DNA of 64,000 bases from Sinorhizobium numidicum (lineage in GTDB: Bacteria; Pseudomonadota; Alphaproteobacteria; Rhizobiales; Rhizobiaceae). The notes beneath the pieces are model-generated. The model did no database searches. It was not told the DNA's origin and worked only from the letters and a program-made list of their open reading frames with translations. A program made the translations under genes and the position numbers. Below are positions 17,169-26,808 of the stretch, piece after piece (the first letter of the stretch is position 1; each line of letters opens with the position of its first letter). The stretch spans positions 3,163,501 through 3,227,500 of the forward strand of contig NZ_CP120368.1 of assembly GCF_029892045.1 (NCBI RefSeq). The letters run 5' to 3'.

Positions 17169-19151
17169 ATGATCTCTCGCGAAAAACACGACCGGATGGC
17201 AAATGCAATCCGTTTCCTCTCCATGGACGCCGTCGAGAAAGCAAATTCCGGCCACCCAGGTCTCCCGATGGGTGCTGCCGACATAGCAACGGTTCTCTTC
17301 ACCCGCTATCTGAGCTTCGATCCCAAGAACCCCTCCTGGCCGAACCGCGACCGCTTCGTGCTGTCCGCCGGCCATGGCTCGATGCTGCTCTATTCGCTGC
17401 TCTACCTGACCGGCTATGAAGACATCACCATCGACCAGATCAAGAATTTCCGCCAGCTCGGCTCGCGTACCGCCGGCCACCCGGAATATGGCCACGCCGC
17501 CGGCATCGAGACGACCACCGGCCCGCTCGGTCAGGGCCTCGCCAATTCGGTCGGCATGGCGATTGCCGAACGCAAGCTGCGCCAAGAGTTCGGCAGCGAA
17601 TTGATGGAGCACTATACCTACGTGCTCGCCGGCGACGGCTGCCTGATGGAGGGCATCAGCCAGGAAGCGATTGCGCTTGCCGGCCATCTTAAACTCAACA
17701 AGCTGATCGTCTTCTGGGACGACAACAACATCTCGATCGACGGCCCGATCTCGATCGCCGACTCGACCGATCAGCACGCTCGCTTCCGCGCCTGCAAGTG
17801 GAACACGATCGCCGTCGACGGCCATGATCCGGATGCGATCGCCGCCGCAATCGAAGAGGCCCAGAAGTCCGATAAGCCGACGATGATCGCCTGCAAGACC
17901 GTCATCGGCTTCGGCGCGCCGAACAAGGCCGGCACCCATAAAGTCCATGGTTCGCCGCTCGGCGCCGAGGAAATCGCCGCGACGCGCAAGGCGCTCGGCT
18001 GGGAAGCCGAAGCCTTCACCGTTCCCTCCGATGTGCTCGATGCCTGGCGCCTCGCCGGCCTGCGCTCCACCAAGGCGCGCAAAGAATGGGAAGAGCGGCT
18101 CGACAGGACTGAGACCGAAAAGAGGGCGCAGTTCATCCGTCGCTTCTCCGGCGAGCTGGAAGGCAGCCTCGCCTCCGCGATCAGCACCTACAAGCAGAAG
18201 CTCGCGGAAACGAAGCCCTCACCTGCAACCCGCAAGGCTTCCGAGGATGCGCTGGAAGTCATCAACGGCGTGCTTGCCGAAACGGTCGGCGGTTCGGCCG
18301 ACCTGACCGGCTCCAACAACACCAAGACGAGCCAGACGCATTCGATCACTCCGGACGATTTCTCCGGTCGCTACATCCATTACGGCGTGCGCGAGCACGG
18401 CATGGCCGCGGCGATGAACGGCATCGCGCTGCATGGCGGCCTCATTCCCTATTCCGGTGGCTTCCTGATCTTCTCGGACTATTGCCGTCCGTCGATCCGC
18501 CTTGCCGCGCTGATGGGCATCCGCGTCATCCACGTGCTGACCCATGATTCCATCGGTCTCGGCGAAGACGGCCCGACCCACCAGCCGGTCGAGCACATGG
18601 CAGCGCTTCGCGCCATTCCGAACCTGTTGATGTTCCGTCCGGCGGATGCAACGGAAACCGCGGAGTGCTGGCAGCTCGCCCTCGAAAGCCACAACCGTCC
18701 TTCCGGCATGGCGCTTACGCGCCAGAACCTGATGGCCGTGCGCACCGAATACGAGGAAGAGAACCTCTGCGCCCGCGGCGCCTATGATCTCATCTCTGCA
18801 AGCGATGCCCAGGTGACGATCTTCGCCACCGGCTCGGAAGTCGAGATCGCCGTCAAGGCGTGCCAGGCGCTGACGGCAAAGGGCCTTTCGACGCGCGTCG
18901 TTTCCGTTCCCTGCTTCGAGCTCTTTGCCGAACAGAGCGAGGATTACCAGCAGGCGATCATCGGCAATTCGCCGGTCAAGATCGCGGTTGAGGCTGGTGT
19001 CCGCCAGGGCTGGGATCACTTCATCGGTAGCGACGGCACCTTCATCGGCATGTCCAGCTTCGGCGCTTCCGGTCCTTACAAGGATCTTTACAAGCACTTC
19101 GGCATTACACCGGAAGCTGTGATTGCAGCCGCGGAAGCCAAACTGTCCTGA
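17169..19151 (+). CDS. tkt: Transketolase
   Basis: A 660-residue thiamine-diphosphate enzyme that moves two-carbon units between sugar phosphates in the pentose phosphate pathway. The N-terminal motif [11 protein letters not shown], the ThDP/Mg motif [13 protein letters not shown] and the pyrimidine-domain [14 protein letters not shown] are all present, and length is standard. It heads a tkt-gap-x-pgk-fba cluster, typical of alphaproteobacteria. A small hairpin lies in its 5' leader. Confidence 0.96.
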   Translation: MISREKHDRMANAIRFLSMDAVEKANSGHPGLPMGAADIATVLFTRYLSFDPKNPSWPNRDRFVLSAGHGSMLLYSLLYLTGYEDITIDQIKNFRQLGSRTAGHPEYGHAAGIETTTGPLGQGLANSVGMAIAERKLRQEFGSELMEHYTYVLAGDGCLMEGISQEAIALAGHLKLNKLIVFWDDNNISIDGPISIADSTDQHARFRACKWNTIAVDGHDPDAIAAAIEEAQKSDKPTMIACKTVIGFGAPNKAGTHKVHGSPLGAEEIAATRKALGWEAEAFTVPSDVLDAWRLAGLRSTKARKEWEERLDRTETEKRAQFIRRFSGELEGSLASAISTYKQKLAETKPSPATRKASEDALEVINGVLAETVGGSADLTGSNNTKTSQTHSITPDDFSGRYIHYGVREHGMAAAMNGIALHGGLIPYSGGFLIFSDYCRPSIRLAALMGIRVIHVLTHDSIGLGEDGPTHQPVEHMAALRAIPNLLMFRPADATETAECWQLALESHNRPSGMALTRQNLMAVRTEYEEENLCARGAYDLISASDAQVTIFATGSEVEIAVKACQALTAKGLSTRVVSVPCFELFAEQSEDYQQAIIGNSPVKIAVEAGVRQGWDHFIGSDGTFIGMSSFGASGPYKDLYKHFGITPEAVIAAAEAKLS

Positions 19152-19218
19152 TCAAGCCGGAAGCGTCCCCGCGGCGCCTTCCATACGTACACGCCATTCT
19201 GATAGGGAGAGACCCGAT

Positions 19219-20229
19219 ATGACAGTGAAAGTCGCCATCAACGGTTTTGGCCGCATCGGCCGCAACGTGCTCCGCGCCATCGTCGAATCCGGCCGCACCG
19301 ACATCGAAGTCGTCGCCATCAATGACCTCGGCCCGGTCGAAACCAACGCCCACCTGCTGCGCTTCGATTCGATCCACGGCCGCTTTCCGGCCGACGTGAA
19401 GGTCGAGGGCGATGCCATCGTCATCAACAACGGCAAGCCTATCAAGGTGACCGCCGTCCGCAATCCGGCCGAGCTGCCGCACAAGGACCTCGGCGTCGAC
19501 ATCGCGATGGAATGCACCGGCATCTTCACCGCCCGCGACAAGGCCGCAGCCCATCTCGAGGCCGGCGCCAAGCGCGTCATCGTCTCGGCGCCCGCCGACG
19601 GCGCGGACCTGACCGTCGTCTACGGCGTCAACCATGACAAGCTGACGAAAGACCATCTCGTCATCTCCAACGCATCCTGCACGACCAACTGCCTGGTGCC
19701 GGTCGCCAAGGTGCTGAACGACGCCATCGGCATCGACCACGGCATGATGACGACGATCCACTCCTACACCAACGACCAGCCTTCGCTCGACCAGATGCAC
19801 AAGGATCTTTACCGTGCGCGTGCGGCCGCCCTGTCGATGATCCCGACCTCCACGGGTGCTGCCAAGGCCGTCGGCCTCGTGCTGCCGGAACTGAAAGGCA
19901 AGCTTGACGGTGTCTCCATGCGTGTCCCGACCCCGAACGTCTCGGTCGTCGACCTCAAGTTCGTCGCCAAGCGCGAGACGACCAAGGAAGAGATCAACGC
20001 CGCCATCAAAGCTGCCGCCGAAGGCCCGCTCAAGGGCATCCTCGGCTATACGCTGCAGCCGAACGTCTCGGTCGACTTCAACCATGACCCGCATTCCTCG
20101 GTCTTCCATATGGACCAGACCAAGGTGATGGAAGGCAAGTTCGTCTCGATCCTGTCCTGGTACGACAACGAGTGGGGCTTCTCTAACCGCATGGCGGATA
20201 CGGCGGTCGCTCTCGGCAAGCTGCTCTAA
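19219..20229 (+). CDS. gap: Glyceraldehyde-3-phosphate dehydrogenase, type I
   Basis: The 336-residue enzyme oxidises glyceraldehyde-3-phosphate to 1,3-bisphosphoglycerate. Rossmann motif [14 protein letters not shown] is at residues 7-20, the active-site Cys is in [10 protein letters not shown] (near 153), and a 'VVAINDLG' acidic residue favours NAD over NADP. The start at MTVKVAIN has GGGAGAG upstream. It lies 67 bases after tkt, likely in the same transcript. Confidence 0.96.
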   Translation: MTVKVAINGFGRIGRNVLRAIVESGRTDIEVVAINDLGPVETNAHLLRFDSIHGRFPADVKVEGDAIVINNGKPIKVTAVRNPAELPHKDLGVDIAMECTGIFTARDKAAAHLEAGAKRVIVSAPADGADLTVVYGVNHDKLTKDHLVISNASCTTNCLVPVAKVLNDAIGIDHGMMTTIHSYTNDQPSLDQMHKDLYRARAAALSMIPTSTGAAKAVGLVLPELKGKLDGVSMRVPTPNVSVVDLKFVAKRETTKEEINAAIKAAAEGPLKGILGYTLQPNVSVDFNHDPHSSVFHMDQTKVMEGKFVSILSWYDNEWGFSNRMADTAVALGKLL

Positions 20230-20234
20230 GTCCG

Positions 20235-20822
20235 ATGTTCCGGGCCCTTTCCTCAACGACGGTGCGCTGGCGCCCGCTCGAAGGGGAAGGACTCGAACAT
20301 CTGACGCTCAGACCTTTGAACGCATCTTTCGGCGCGGCCATCCGCGCCGAAAGCGTTCTTATCGGCGAGCGCGGCGCCGCCGCCTATGGCCTGCACTATC
20401 GCATCGACTGCGACGCCTGGCGCGTCACCTCCTTCACCATAGACACGACGGACGGACGCAGTCTTCATCTGCTGTCCGATGGCAACGGCCATTGGCGCAA
20501 AGCCGACGGAACGCCCCTGCCACTCTTCGACGGCTGCATTGACATCGACCTCGCCGGAACGCCGTTTACCAATACCCTCCCGATCCGGCGCTTGAACCTT
20601 GTCCGCCAATCCGGCACCGCAAAGCTCAAAATGCTCTATGTGCCGTTCGACAGCTTCGAACCGACAGTCGACGGCCAGCACTACACCTGCATCGATGACG
20701 GCAAACTCTACCATTACGAAGCCGAAGACCGCAGCTTTGCGGCCGACCTGCCCGTGGACGAGGATGGCCTCGTCGTCGACTACCCCACCCTTTTCCAAAG
20801 ACTATCACCGGAGACCATCTGA
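20235..20822 (+). CDS. Putative glycolipid-binding protein (PF06475-like)
   Basis: This 195-residue beta-rich protein matches my memory of the putative glycolipid-binding family: an N-terminal [14 protein letters not shown], a '[14 protein letters not shown]' strand pair, then '[20 protein letters not shown]' like core. It lies 5 bases after gap, and its TGA overlaps the pgk start (TGATG), so the three genes are translationally linked. It has no known glycolytic role. No signal peptide is seen, so it is probably cytosolic. Confidence 0.75.
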   Translation: MFRALSSTTVRWRPLEGEGLEHLTLRPLNASFGAAIRAESVLIGERGAAAYGLHYRIDCDAWRVTSFTIDTTDGRSLHLLSDGNGHWRKADGTPLPLFDGCIDIDLAGTPFTNTLPIRRLNLVRQSGTAKLKMLYVPFDSFEPTVDGQHYTCIDDGKLYHYEAEDRSFAADLPVDEDGLVVDYPTLFQRLSPETI

Positions 20823-22021
20823 TGACTTTCAAGACCCTCGACGATCTGACCGACATCGGCGGCAAGCGCGTGCTGGTGCGCGTCGACCTCAACGTTCCGG
20901 TCAAGGACGGACAGGTGACCGACACCACCCGCATCGAGCGCGTGGCGCCGACCATCCGCGAGCTTTCCGAAAAGGGGGCAAAGGTCATCCTGCTTGCCCA
21001 TTTCGGCCGTCCGAAGGGTGAACCCGTCGCCGATATGTCGCTGAAGACGATCGCTCCCGCGGTCGAGGAAATCCTCGACCAACGCGTCTACTTCGCCGCC
21101 GACTGCATCGGCGACAAGGCGGCCAACGCCATTGCCGAAATGAATGACGGCGATGTGCTGCTGCTCGAAAACACCCGTTTCCACAAGGGCGAGGAAAAGA
21201 ACGATCCGGCCTTCGTTGCGGCGCTGGCCGCCAACGGCGACATCTACGTCAACGACGCCTTCTCCGCAGCCCATCGGGCCCATGCTTCGACCGAGGGCCT
21301 GGCGCACCATCTCCCGGCCTATGCCGGCCGAACCATGCAGGCCGAGCTCGAAGCGCTCGAAAAGGGCCTCGGCAATCCGAAACGCCCGGTCGTCGCAATC
21401 GTCGGCGGCGCGAAGGTCTCGACCAAGATCGACCTCCTGCAGAACCTCGTGAAAAAGGTCGACGCTCTGGTTATTGGCGGCGGTATGGCCAACACCTTCC
21501 TTGCGGCACAAGGCGTCAACGTCGGCAAATCGCTCTGCGAGCATGATCTTGCGGAAACCGCCAAGTCGATCGTCGCCGCCGCATCGGCGGCCGGATGCGC
21601 GATCGTCCTGCCGGACGACGGCGTCATTGCCCGCGAGTTCAAGGCAGGCGCCGACAATGAGGTCGTCGACGTCAAGGCGATCCCGGCCGACGCCATGGTG
21701 CTCGACGTCGGCCCGAAATCGGTCGCTGCCGTCAACGACTGGATCTCGCGTGCCGAAACGCTCGTCTGGAACGGCCCGCTCGGCGCCTTCGAAATCACAC
21801 CCTTCGACAAGGCCACAGTCGCCGCCGCCAAGCACGCGGCTGCCCGGACCCGCCAGGGCTCGCTCGTCTCGGTCGCCGGCGGCGGTGATACGGTCGCGGC
21901 GCTCAACCACGCCGAAGTCGCGGACGATTTCACCTATGTATCGACCGCCGGTGGCGCCTTCCTCGAATGGATGGAAGGCAAGCCCCTGCCGGGCGTCGAT
22001 ATCCTCCGCCAGCAGAAGTGA
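20822..22021 (+). CDS. pgk: Phosphoglycerate kinase
   Basis: A 399-residue enzyme that transfers phosphate from 1,3-bisphosphoglycerate to ADP. The signature [11 protein letters not shown] is near residue 20, the substrate-binding 'AHFGRPKGE' and '[13 protein letters not shown]' follow, and the nucleotide loop GGGDTVAAL is at the C-terminus. Its start overlaps the previous stop. A strong GC hairpin lies 10 bases after the stop. Confidence 0.97.
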   Translation: MTFKTLDDLTDIGGKRVLVRVDLNVPVKDGQVTDTTRIERVAPTIRELSEKGAKVILLAHFGRPKGEPVADMSLKTIAPAVEEILDQRVYFAADCIGDKAANAIAEMNDGDVLLLENTRFHKGEEKNDPAFVAALAANGDIYVNDAFSAAHRAHASTEGLAHHLPAYAGRTMQAELEALEKGLGNPKRPVVAIVGGAKVSTKIDLLQNLVKKVDALVIGGGMANTFLAAQGVNVGKSLCEHDLAETAKSIVAAASAAGCAIVLPDDGVIAREFKAGADNEVVDVKAIPADAMVLDVGPKSVAAVNDWISRAETLVWNGPLGAFEITPFDKATVAAAKHAAARTRQGSLVSVAGGGDTVAALNHAEVADDFTYVSTAGGAFLEWMEGKPLPGVDILRQQK

Positions 22022-22030
22022 ACAAACGTT

Positions 22031-22062
22031 CCACCCGGGCACCTCAAGCAGGGCCCGGGTGG
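22031..22062 (+). terminator. GC-rich hairpin after pgk, no U-tract
   Basis: A perfect 10-bp stem CCACCCGGGC/GCCCGGGTGG with a 12-base loop starts 10 bases after the pgk stop. It is followed on the plus strand by GGTCGC and a run of eight A, not T, so it is not a canonical intrinsic terminator. It may protect the 3' end or act with Rho. Confidence 0.45.
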
Positions 22063-22088
22063 GGTCGCAAAAAAAATTCTAATATTTC

Positions 22089-22115
22089 AAACGATTAAAA
22101 TTATTTAAATCGTTT
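22089..22115. promoter_or_regulatory. Candidate operator upstream of the class I aldolase
   Basis: Perfect 8-bp inverted repeat AAACGATT-N11-AATCGTTT in an AT-rich island, 145 bases before the aldolase start. It looks like a transcription-factor site. Established work describes PckR, a LacI-type regulator of glycolytic and gluconeogenic genes in Sinorhizobium; assigning this site to PckR is a guess. Confidence 0.5.
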
Positions 22116-22259
22116 TAGGCGATTTTACTGCCATTTTCCCGCACATTATCTTCTGTTATCGCGCCTATGTTCGGGGACGCGATTGAACGCTTTTCGCGCC
22201 TTCAGAGACTGTATCATCCGCTGCTCCATTGGTGATCGGCGCTGTGTAGGGAGATGAAT

Positions 22260-23285
22260 ATGAGCGAAAGACTGGAAGATATTGCGGTTGCTATGGTCGC
22301 CAACGGCCGGGGCCTGCTCGCTGCCGACGAGTCGACCGCAACGATCAAGAAGCGCTTCGACAGCATTGGCCTGGAGTCCACCGAGACCTCGCGCCGCGAC
22401 TACCGCGAGGTGCTTCTGCGTTCGGACGAGGCGATGCGCAACTATATCTCCGGCGTCATTCTCTACGAGGAAACACTGTTCCAGAAGGCGGCCGACGGCA
22501 CGCCGCTCGCCGAACTCATCCGCAACGCGGGCTCGATCCCTGGCATCAAGGTGGATACGGGCGCAAAGCCGATGCCCCATTTCCCCAACGAGACGATCAC
22601 GGAAGGTCTTGACGGCCTCGCCGCCCGCCTCGCCAAATACTACGAGGCCGGCGCCCGCTTCGCCAAATGGCGCGGCGTCATCGCCATCTCCGACACTCTT
22701 CCGACCTGGGGCGCGGTTAAGGCCAATGCGCATGCGCTGGCGCGTTATGCCGCCCTCTGCCAGGAAGCGAAGATCGTGCCGATCGTCGAGCCGGAGGTGC
22801 TGATGGACGGCGCACCTGGCAACCATTCGATCGAGCGCTCGGAAGAGGTGACCGAATGGGTACTTCGCACCGTTTTCGAGGAGCTCGGCGATGCGCGCGT
22901 CAAACTCGAGGGCATGATCTTGAAGCCGAGCATGGTGATCGACGGCAAGAAGGCCCGCAAGGCCTCCGTCAGTGAAGTTGCCGAACGCACGGTCAAGGTT
23001 CTGAAGCGCACCGTTCCCGCCGCTGTTCCCGGCATCGCCTTTCTTTCCGGCGGCCAGTCTACGGAAGAGGCGACCGCGCATCTTTCCGCTATTAACTCGA
23101 CCCGTGATCTGCCCTGGAAGCTGACCTTCTCCTACGGTCGGGCGCTGCAGCAGGAGGCTCTTACCGCGTGGAACGGCAAGGCGGAAAACGTTGCCGCCGG
23201 CCAGCGCGCCTTCTCCCACCGCGCGAAGATGTGCAGTCTCGCCGCCAAGGGCAGTTGGAAAAAGGACCTCGAACAGGCCGCCTGA
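22260..23285 (+). CDS. fbaB: Class I fructose-bisphosphate aldolase
   Basis: This 341-residue Schiff-base aldolase interconverts fructose-1,6-bisphosphate with DHAP and GAP. It begins with 'ANGRGLLAADESTATIKKRF', the family hallmark; the catalytic Lys lies in 'LEGMILKPSMV' and the downstream 'FLSGGQSTEEA' binds phosphate. GGGAG sits 6 bases before the ATG at 22260; an in-frame ATG at 22254 is too close to it. It is separated from pgk by 238 bases with its own candidate operator. Confidence 0.95.
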   Translation: MSERLEDIAVAMVANGRGLLAADESTATIKKRFDSIGLESTETSRRDYREVLLRSDEAMRNYISGVILYEETLFQKAADGTPLAELIRNAGSIPGIKVDTGAKPMPHFPNETITEGLDGLAARLAKYYEAGARFAKWRGVIAISDTLPTWGAVKANAHALARYAALCQEAKIVPIVEPEVLMDGAPGNHSIERSEEVTEWVLRTVFEELGDARVKLEGMILKPSMVIDGKKARKASVSEVAERTVKVLKRTVPAAVPGIAFLSGGQSTEEATAHLSAINSTRDLPWKLTFSYGRALQQEALTAWNGKAENVAAGQRAFSHRAKMCSLAAKGSWKKDLEQAA

Positions 23286-23315
23286 ACGGCGCAAAGTTAC
23301 AAGGGGAGCGAGGAG

Positions 23316-23347
23316 AAAGCCCGGCGACGGCAATGTCGCCGGGCTTT
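23316..23347 (+). terminator. Terminator after fbaB
   Basis: AAAGCCCGGCGAC-GGCAAT-GTCGCCGGGCTTT: a 13-bp perfect stem starting 30 bases after the fbaB stop, with a T-rich end. It closes the sugar-phosphate cluster. Confidence 0.85.
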
Positions 23348-23472
23348 GCATTCGCCGCCTTAAGCATTTGCGTCCTGGCGCGGCAATTCAATTGTCAGGG
23401 AGACACATTCACTGTTTCGGACGGCCCGGTAGTGGCTCTACATCTGTCATCCGGTCGAGCCAGGAGCCTTCA

Positions 23473-24390
23473 ATGAACACCGTCCCCTTCGTCACCGTTG
23501 ATGTTTTCACCACCGAACGTTTTGCCGGCAACCAGCTCGCCGTCATCCCGGACGCACGCGGCCTCAGCGACACCGAGATGCAGGCGATCGCCACGGAATT
23601 CGGCTATTCCGAGGTCACCTTCGTGCTTCCGCCCACGGACCCCGCCAACACGGCTCGCGTGCGCATCTTCACGCCGACGACCGAAGTGCCCTTTGCCGGT
23701 CATCCGAATGTCGGCACCGCCTTCGTGCTCGGCCAGCAGCAGGAAATCTTCGGCAAGAAGCCGGACAGCAACCTGCGTTTCGAGGAGAAGGCTGGGTTGG
23801 TAGAGGTCGTGCTCCGTCACCAGGACGGAATCGTAACGGGGGCGCGGATCGTCGCTCCGCAGGCACTCGCGATCGGCCCGGCGATCGAGGTGGCGACGAT
23901 CGCCGCCTGCGCCTCTCTTGGACCGGAAGCTCTAAACGGGCAGAACCACAGTCCGGTGCGGATTTCCGTCGGCCTCCCCTTCGCCGTCGCCGAAGTCAAC
24001 GACGTCGAGACGCTGTCGAAAGCGCGACCGAACGTCAGTGCCTTCGACGAGGCGAATGCCTGCTACCCGCTTGAGGAAGATAGTTTCAGCCTTTTCCTCT
24101 ACACCCGAACGCGCGAGCGCCCCTGGCAGATAAGGGCGCGCATGTTCGCGCCGCTCGACAATGTGATCGAGGATCCGGCGACCGGCAGTGCCTCGGCAGC
24201 ACTCGGCGCCTATCTCGTCTCCCTTCTTCCCGACGCCGATGCCGACGTCGAGCTCGTCATCGAACAGGGCGCGGACATGGGGCGACGGAGCCTCATAACG
24301 ATCGGCGTGAGCAAGAAGGATGGCGCGGTCCGGGAAGTCGCCATCGCGGGCGACTGCGTGACGGCCATGCGCGGATCGATCGAGCTCTGA
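23473..24390 (+). CDS. PhzF-family isomerase/epimerase-like protein
   Basis: A 305-residue protein with the duplicated PhzF hot-dog-like barrel. The catalytic Glu lies in GYSEVTFVLP (near 45), followed by 'VPFAGHPNVGTAF' (residues about 72-85) and a late 'EDPATGSASAALGAYL'. PhzF is an isomerase in phenazine synthesis, but most homologues, including this one with no phenazine genes around, have unknown substrates. CAGGAGCC precedes the ATG. Confidence 0.9.
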   Translation: MNTVPFVTVDVFTTERFAGNQLAVIPDARGLSDTEMQAIATEFGYSEVTFVLPPTDPANTARVRIFTPTTEVPFAGHPNVGTAFVLGQQQEIFGKKPDSNLRFEEKAGLVEVVLRHQDGIVTGARIVAPQALAIGPAIEVATIAACASLGPEALNGQNHSPVRISVGLPFAVAEVNDVETLSKARPNVSAFDEANACYPLEEDSFSLFLYTRTRERPWQIRARMFAPLDNVIEDPATGSASAALGAYLVSLLPDADADVELVIEQGADMGRRSLITIGVSKKDGAVREVAIAGDCVTAMRGSIEL

Positions 24391-24415
24391 CGTCGATGTC
24401 GGCGCACCGCAAGGA

Positions 24416-26299
24416 TCAGCACTGGCAGTCGGCTATCGCGTCGAGAAGCGCTCGGAAGCGGGAATGGTCGCGAATGGCGTCGAGGTCGGAATCCTGTTTG
24501 AACCAGAGGAGATGGTAGCTGGAGCTCTGCGGCACGACGGCCTCGAGAAGGTCCAGGGCCCGCTCGCCCTCGCCGACAAGCGAGTAGACGCAGGCAGTGT
24601 TGTATTGCGCGACGACATCGTCCGGATCGATCGCCAGCGCCCGCGCGGCCCATTCCTTCGCGCGTTCCGTTTCGCCGAGATGCGCAAGCGCAAGGGCGCC
24701 GCGATGGGCGGGGCCTGAATTCTCTGGGTGCCGTTCGAGCGCGTGCTCCGCCCGCTCGATGCCGATCTTCGCCCAGCGCTGCCGCTCGGATTCCACGCCG
24801 AGCGAGCGATAGGAACTCATCAGGTGGATCGGCGAAAGATAATCGTCCGGCCGGATTTCGGCGGCGCGCTTGAAGAATTGCACCGCCTCATCGAAACGGC
24901 CCTGCATGAACAGGTAACGGCCGTAGTGGAAATTCGCCTCATAGAGCGATGGATCGAGCGCCAGCGCCTGCCGGAACTCGCGGCCGGCCTCCTCCGACTG
25001 CCCGTCCTGATGCAGTGCCAGCCCCCGCGACGCATGCGCTTCCGCGAGATTGGGATCGAGCGCCAGCGCCCGGGCGCTCATCTCGAGAATACTCGAGAGC
25101 GGGAAGTCCTTCTCATGCCAGTCCCTGATCGCGCATTCGCAATCGGCAATGCCCGCATAGGCCCGGGCGTAATTCGGATCCAGTTCGACCGCCTTTAGGA
25201 ACATTCGGCGCGCAAGCAGCATGTAGGCTCGCGTCCAGGAATGCGAGAACTGCCGGCCCCTCAGGTAATAGGTATAGGCCTCGACAGAGGTCGTGGGATC
25301 ACTCTCGATCGCCTTCTTCTCTTCCGGCAGCAGCTTTATCTTCAACTGGTCGACGATCGCGTGGGTGATCTCGTCCTGGATCGCAAAAATATCCGTCAGA
25401 TCGCGATCATACCGGTCGGCCCACAGGTGTCCGCCGGTTTGCGCATCGATGAGCTGACCGGTGATCCGTACGCGCTCGCCCACCTTGCGGACGCTGCCTT
25501 CCAGAATGAACCGAACGCCGAGTTCATGGGCGACCTGCTTTATCTTGACCGCCTTGCCCTTGTAGGTGAAGACGGTGTTGCGCGCGACGACGTGCAGGCG
25601 CGAAATCTTCGACAGATCGGTGATGATGTCCTCGGTGATGCCGTCGGAGAAATACTCCTGCTCGGGATCCTGGCTCATGTTGGTGAAGGGTAGGACAGCG
25701 ATCGACAGCTCGTAGCCGGGGTCAGGTGTCACCCCAGATGGCTCGGCCTGCTTCCGCACTGAAGCATCGCCAAGGGAAACAGTATAGACGCGGACGCTCG
25801 GCGCGATGTTCTTCAAGCTGTACTCGCCCTTGTCGACGAAACCGAGATTCAGTCTCGATCCAACGTGGTCGCGCACCGAAGCGGATACCGCTATGCCGGC
25901 AGGATCGGCGAGCCCTTCAAGTCGTGCCGCCACGTTGACACCCTCGCCAAAGATGTCGCCGTCCTCGACGATGACGTCGCCGAGATGGATGCCGATTCGC
26001 AGGTCGATGCGCTGGGTTCTCGGCAGGCCTTCGTTTCGTGCGAGCATGCCGCGCTGAATTTCGGCTGCGCAAGCAACGGCATTCACGACGCTCGAAAATT
26101 CGACCAGCATGCCGTCGCCGGCGAGCTTGACGACACGTCCCTTGTGGTCCGCAATCTTCGGTTCCAGAAATTCCCGCCGATGCCTCTTGAGCGCCGCCAG
26201 CGTGCCCGCTTCATCGGTCCCCATGAGACGGCTGTAACCCACGACATTGGCAGCGAGAATGGCGGTCAGGCGGCGTTCCAAGAGACCCTCAATTTTCAT
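24416..26299 (-). CDS. Class III adenylate/guanylate cyclase with C-terminal TPRs
   Basis: The 627-residue protein has an N-terminal class III cyclase domain (residues 1-170), a central 'LPFTNMSQDPEQEYFSDGIT' TolB-like segment with 'ARNTVFTYKGKAVKIKQVA', and a C-terminal TPR array (from about 350). This domain set is expanded in rhizobia. The second metal Asp is present (KLAGDGMLVEF), and so are the transition-state Asn and Arg in GEGVNVAARLEG. The first metal Asp is replaced by Asn (ILAANVVGYSR, codon AAT at 26246-26248), which may impair catalysis. A start five codons upstream (26314) is also possible. Confidence 0.9.
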   Translation of the reverse strand: MKIEGLLERRLTAILAANVVGYSRLMGTDEAGTLAALKRHRREFLEPKIADHKGRVVKLAGDGMLVEFSSVVNAVACAAEIQRGMLARNEGLPRTQRIDLRIGIHLGDVIVEDGDIFGEGVNVAARLEGLADPAGIAVSASVRDHVGSRLNLGFVDKGEYSLKNIAPSVRVYTVSLGDASVRKQAEPSGVTPDPGYELSIAVLPFTNMSQDPEQEYFSDGITEDIITDLSKISRLHVVARNTVFTYKGKAVKIKQVAHELGVRFILEGSVRKVGERVRITGQLIDAQTGGHLWADRYDRDLTDIFAIQDEITHAIVDQLKIKLLPEEKKAIESDPTTSVEAYTYYLRGRQFSHSWTRAYMLLARRMFLKAVELDPNYARAYAGIADCECAIRDWHEKDFPLSSILEMSARALALDPNLAEAHASRGLALHQDGQSEEAGREFRQALALDPSLYEANFHYGRYLFMQGRFDEAVQFFKRAAEIRPDDYLSPIHLMSSYRSLGVESERQRWAKIGIERAEHALERHPENSGPAHRGALALAHLGETERAKEWAARALAIDPDDVVAQYNTACVYSLVGEGERALDLLEAVVPQSSSYHLLWFKQDSDLDAIRDHSRFRALLDAIADCQC

Positions 26300-26472
26300 C
26301 TTGTGGCCGAGCACGGTAATCTAACCTTTTCTTGACGACATGTCGTGCGGAGACTTCAGCACTGTGACCGCAACCATAGCCCGGCCTCACGGAGCGCGCT
26401 GTTTCTAAAGGAACGTCACGGTCTGGGCGGGGGGTGAGGTGTTTCCGCTTGCGTCCGTCCCGATCTCTCGCC

Positions 26473-26631
26473 TTACGGCCGGACCAGCACCATGATCATC
26501 ATCACCAAAAAACCGGCGGCAGGAATTTTCCAGAAGTCACGGCGTTGCCGCAGGCCCGGATATCCAAGCGGCTTGATCAGTTGGACACACATGGCCAGCA
26601 GGCAGAGAACCGTCAGGAGTTTCGTGCTCAT
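26473..26631 (-). CDS. Small membrane protein, 52 residues
   Basis: This short frame encodes MSTKLLTVLCLLAMCVQLIKP, then a basic loop (GLRQRRDFWKIP) and a second hydrophobic segment (AAGFLVMMIMVLVRP), giving two likely membrane helices with a charged turn. It is divergent from the MFS gene and lies 173 bases upstream of the cyclase start. The ribosome-binding site is weak (GGAA). I do not recognise the family. Confidence 0.55.
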   Translation of the reverse strand: MSTKLLTVLCLLAMCVQLIKPLGYPGLRQRRDFWKIPAAGFLVMMIMVLVRP

Positions 26632-26808
26632 TTCCGGAGCGTTCCAATCGCCGTGTGTGGGCGGCGTCATACCGCCGTCACTTTTAGTCGCATAGAGGGC
26701 TATTGTTTTCGTCGCCGATTTGCAATGACCGGTGGTGTGGAAATCCGGGCTGGCAAAGCGGCCGCCCCGCCCTAACTTGCCGACGGCATAACCGATTTCG
26801 GATTGACG

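Noticed and set aside
23473..24390. Phenazine biosynthesis locus, suggested by the PhzF-like gene
   Set aside because: No other phz genes are nearby and PhzF homologues are widespread in non-producers.
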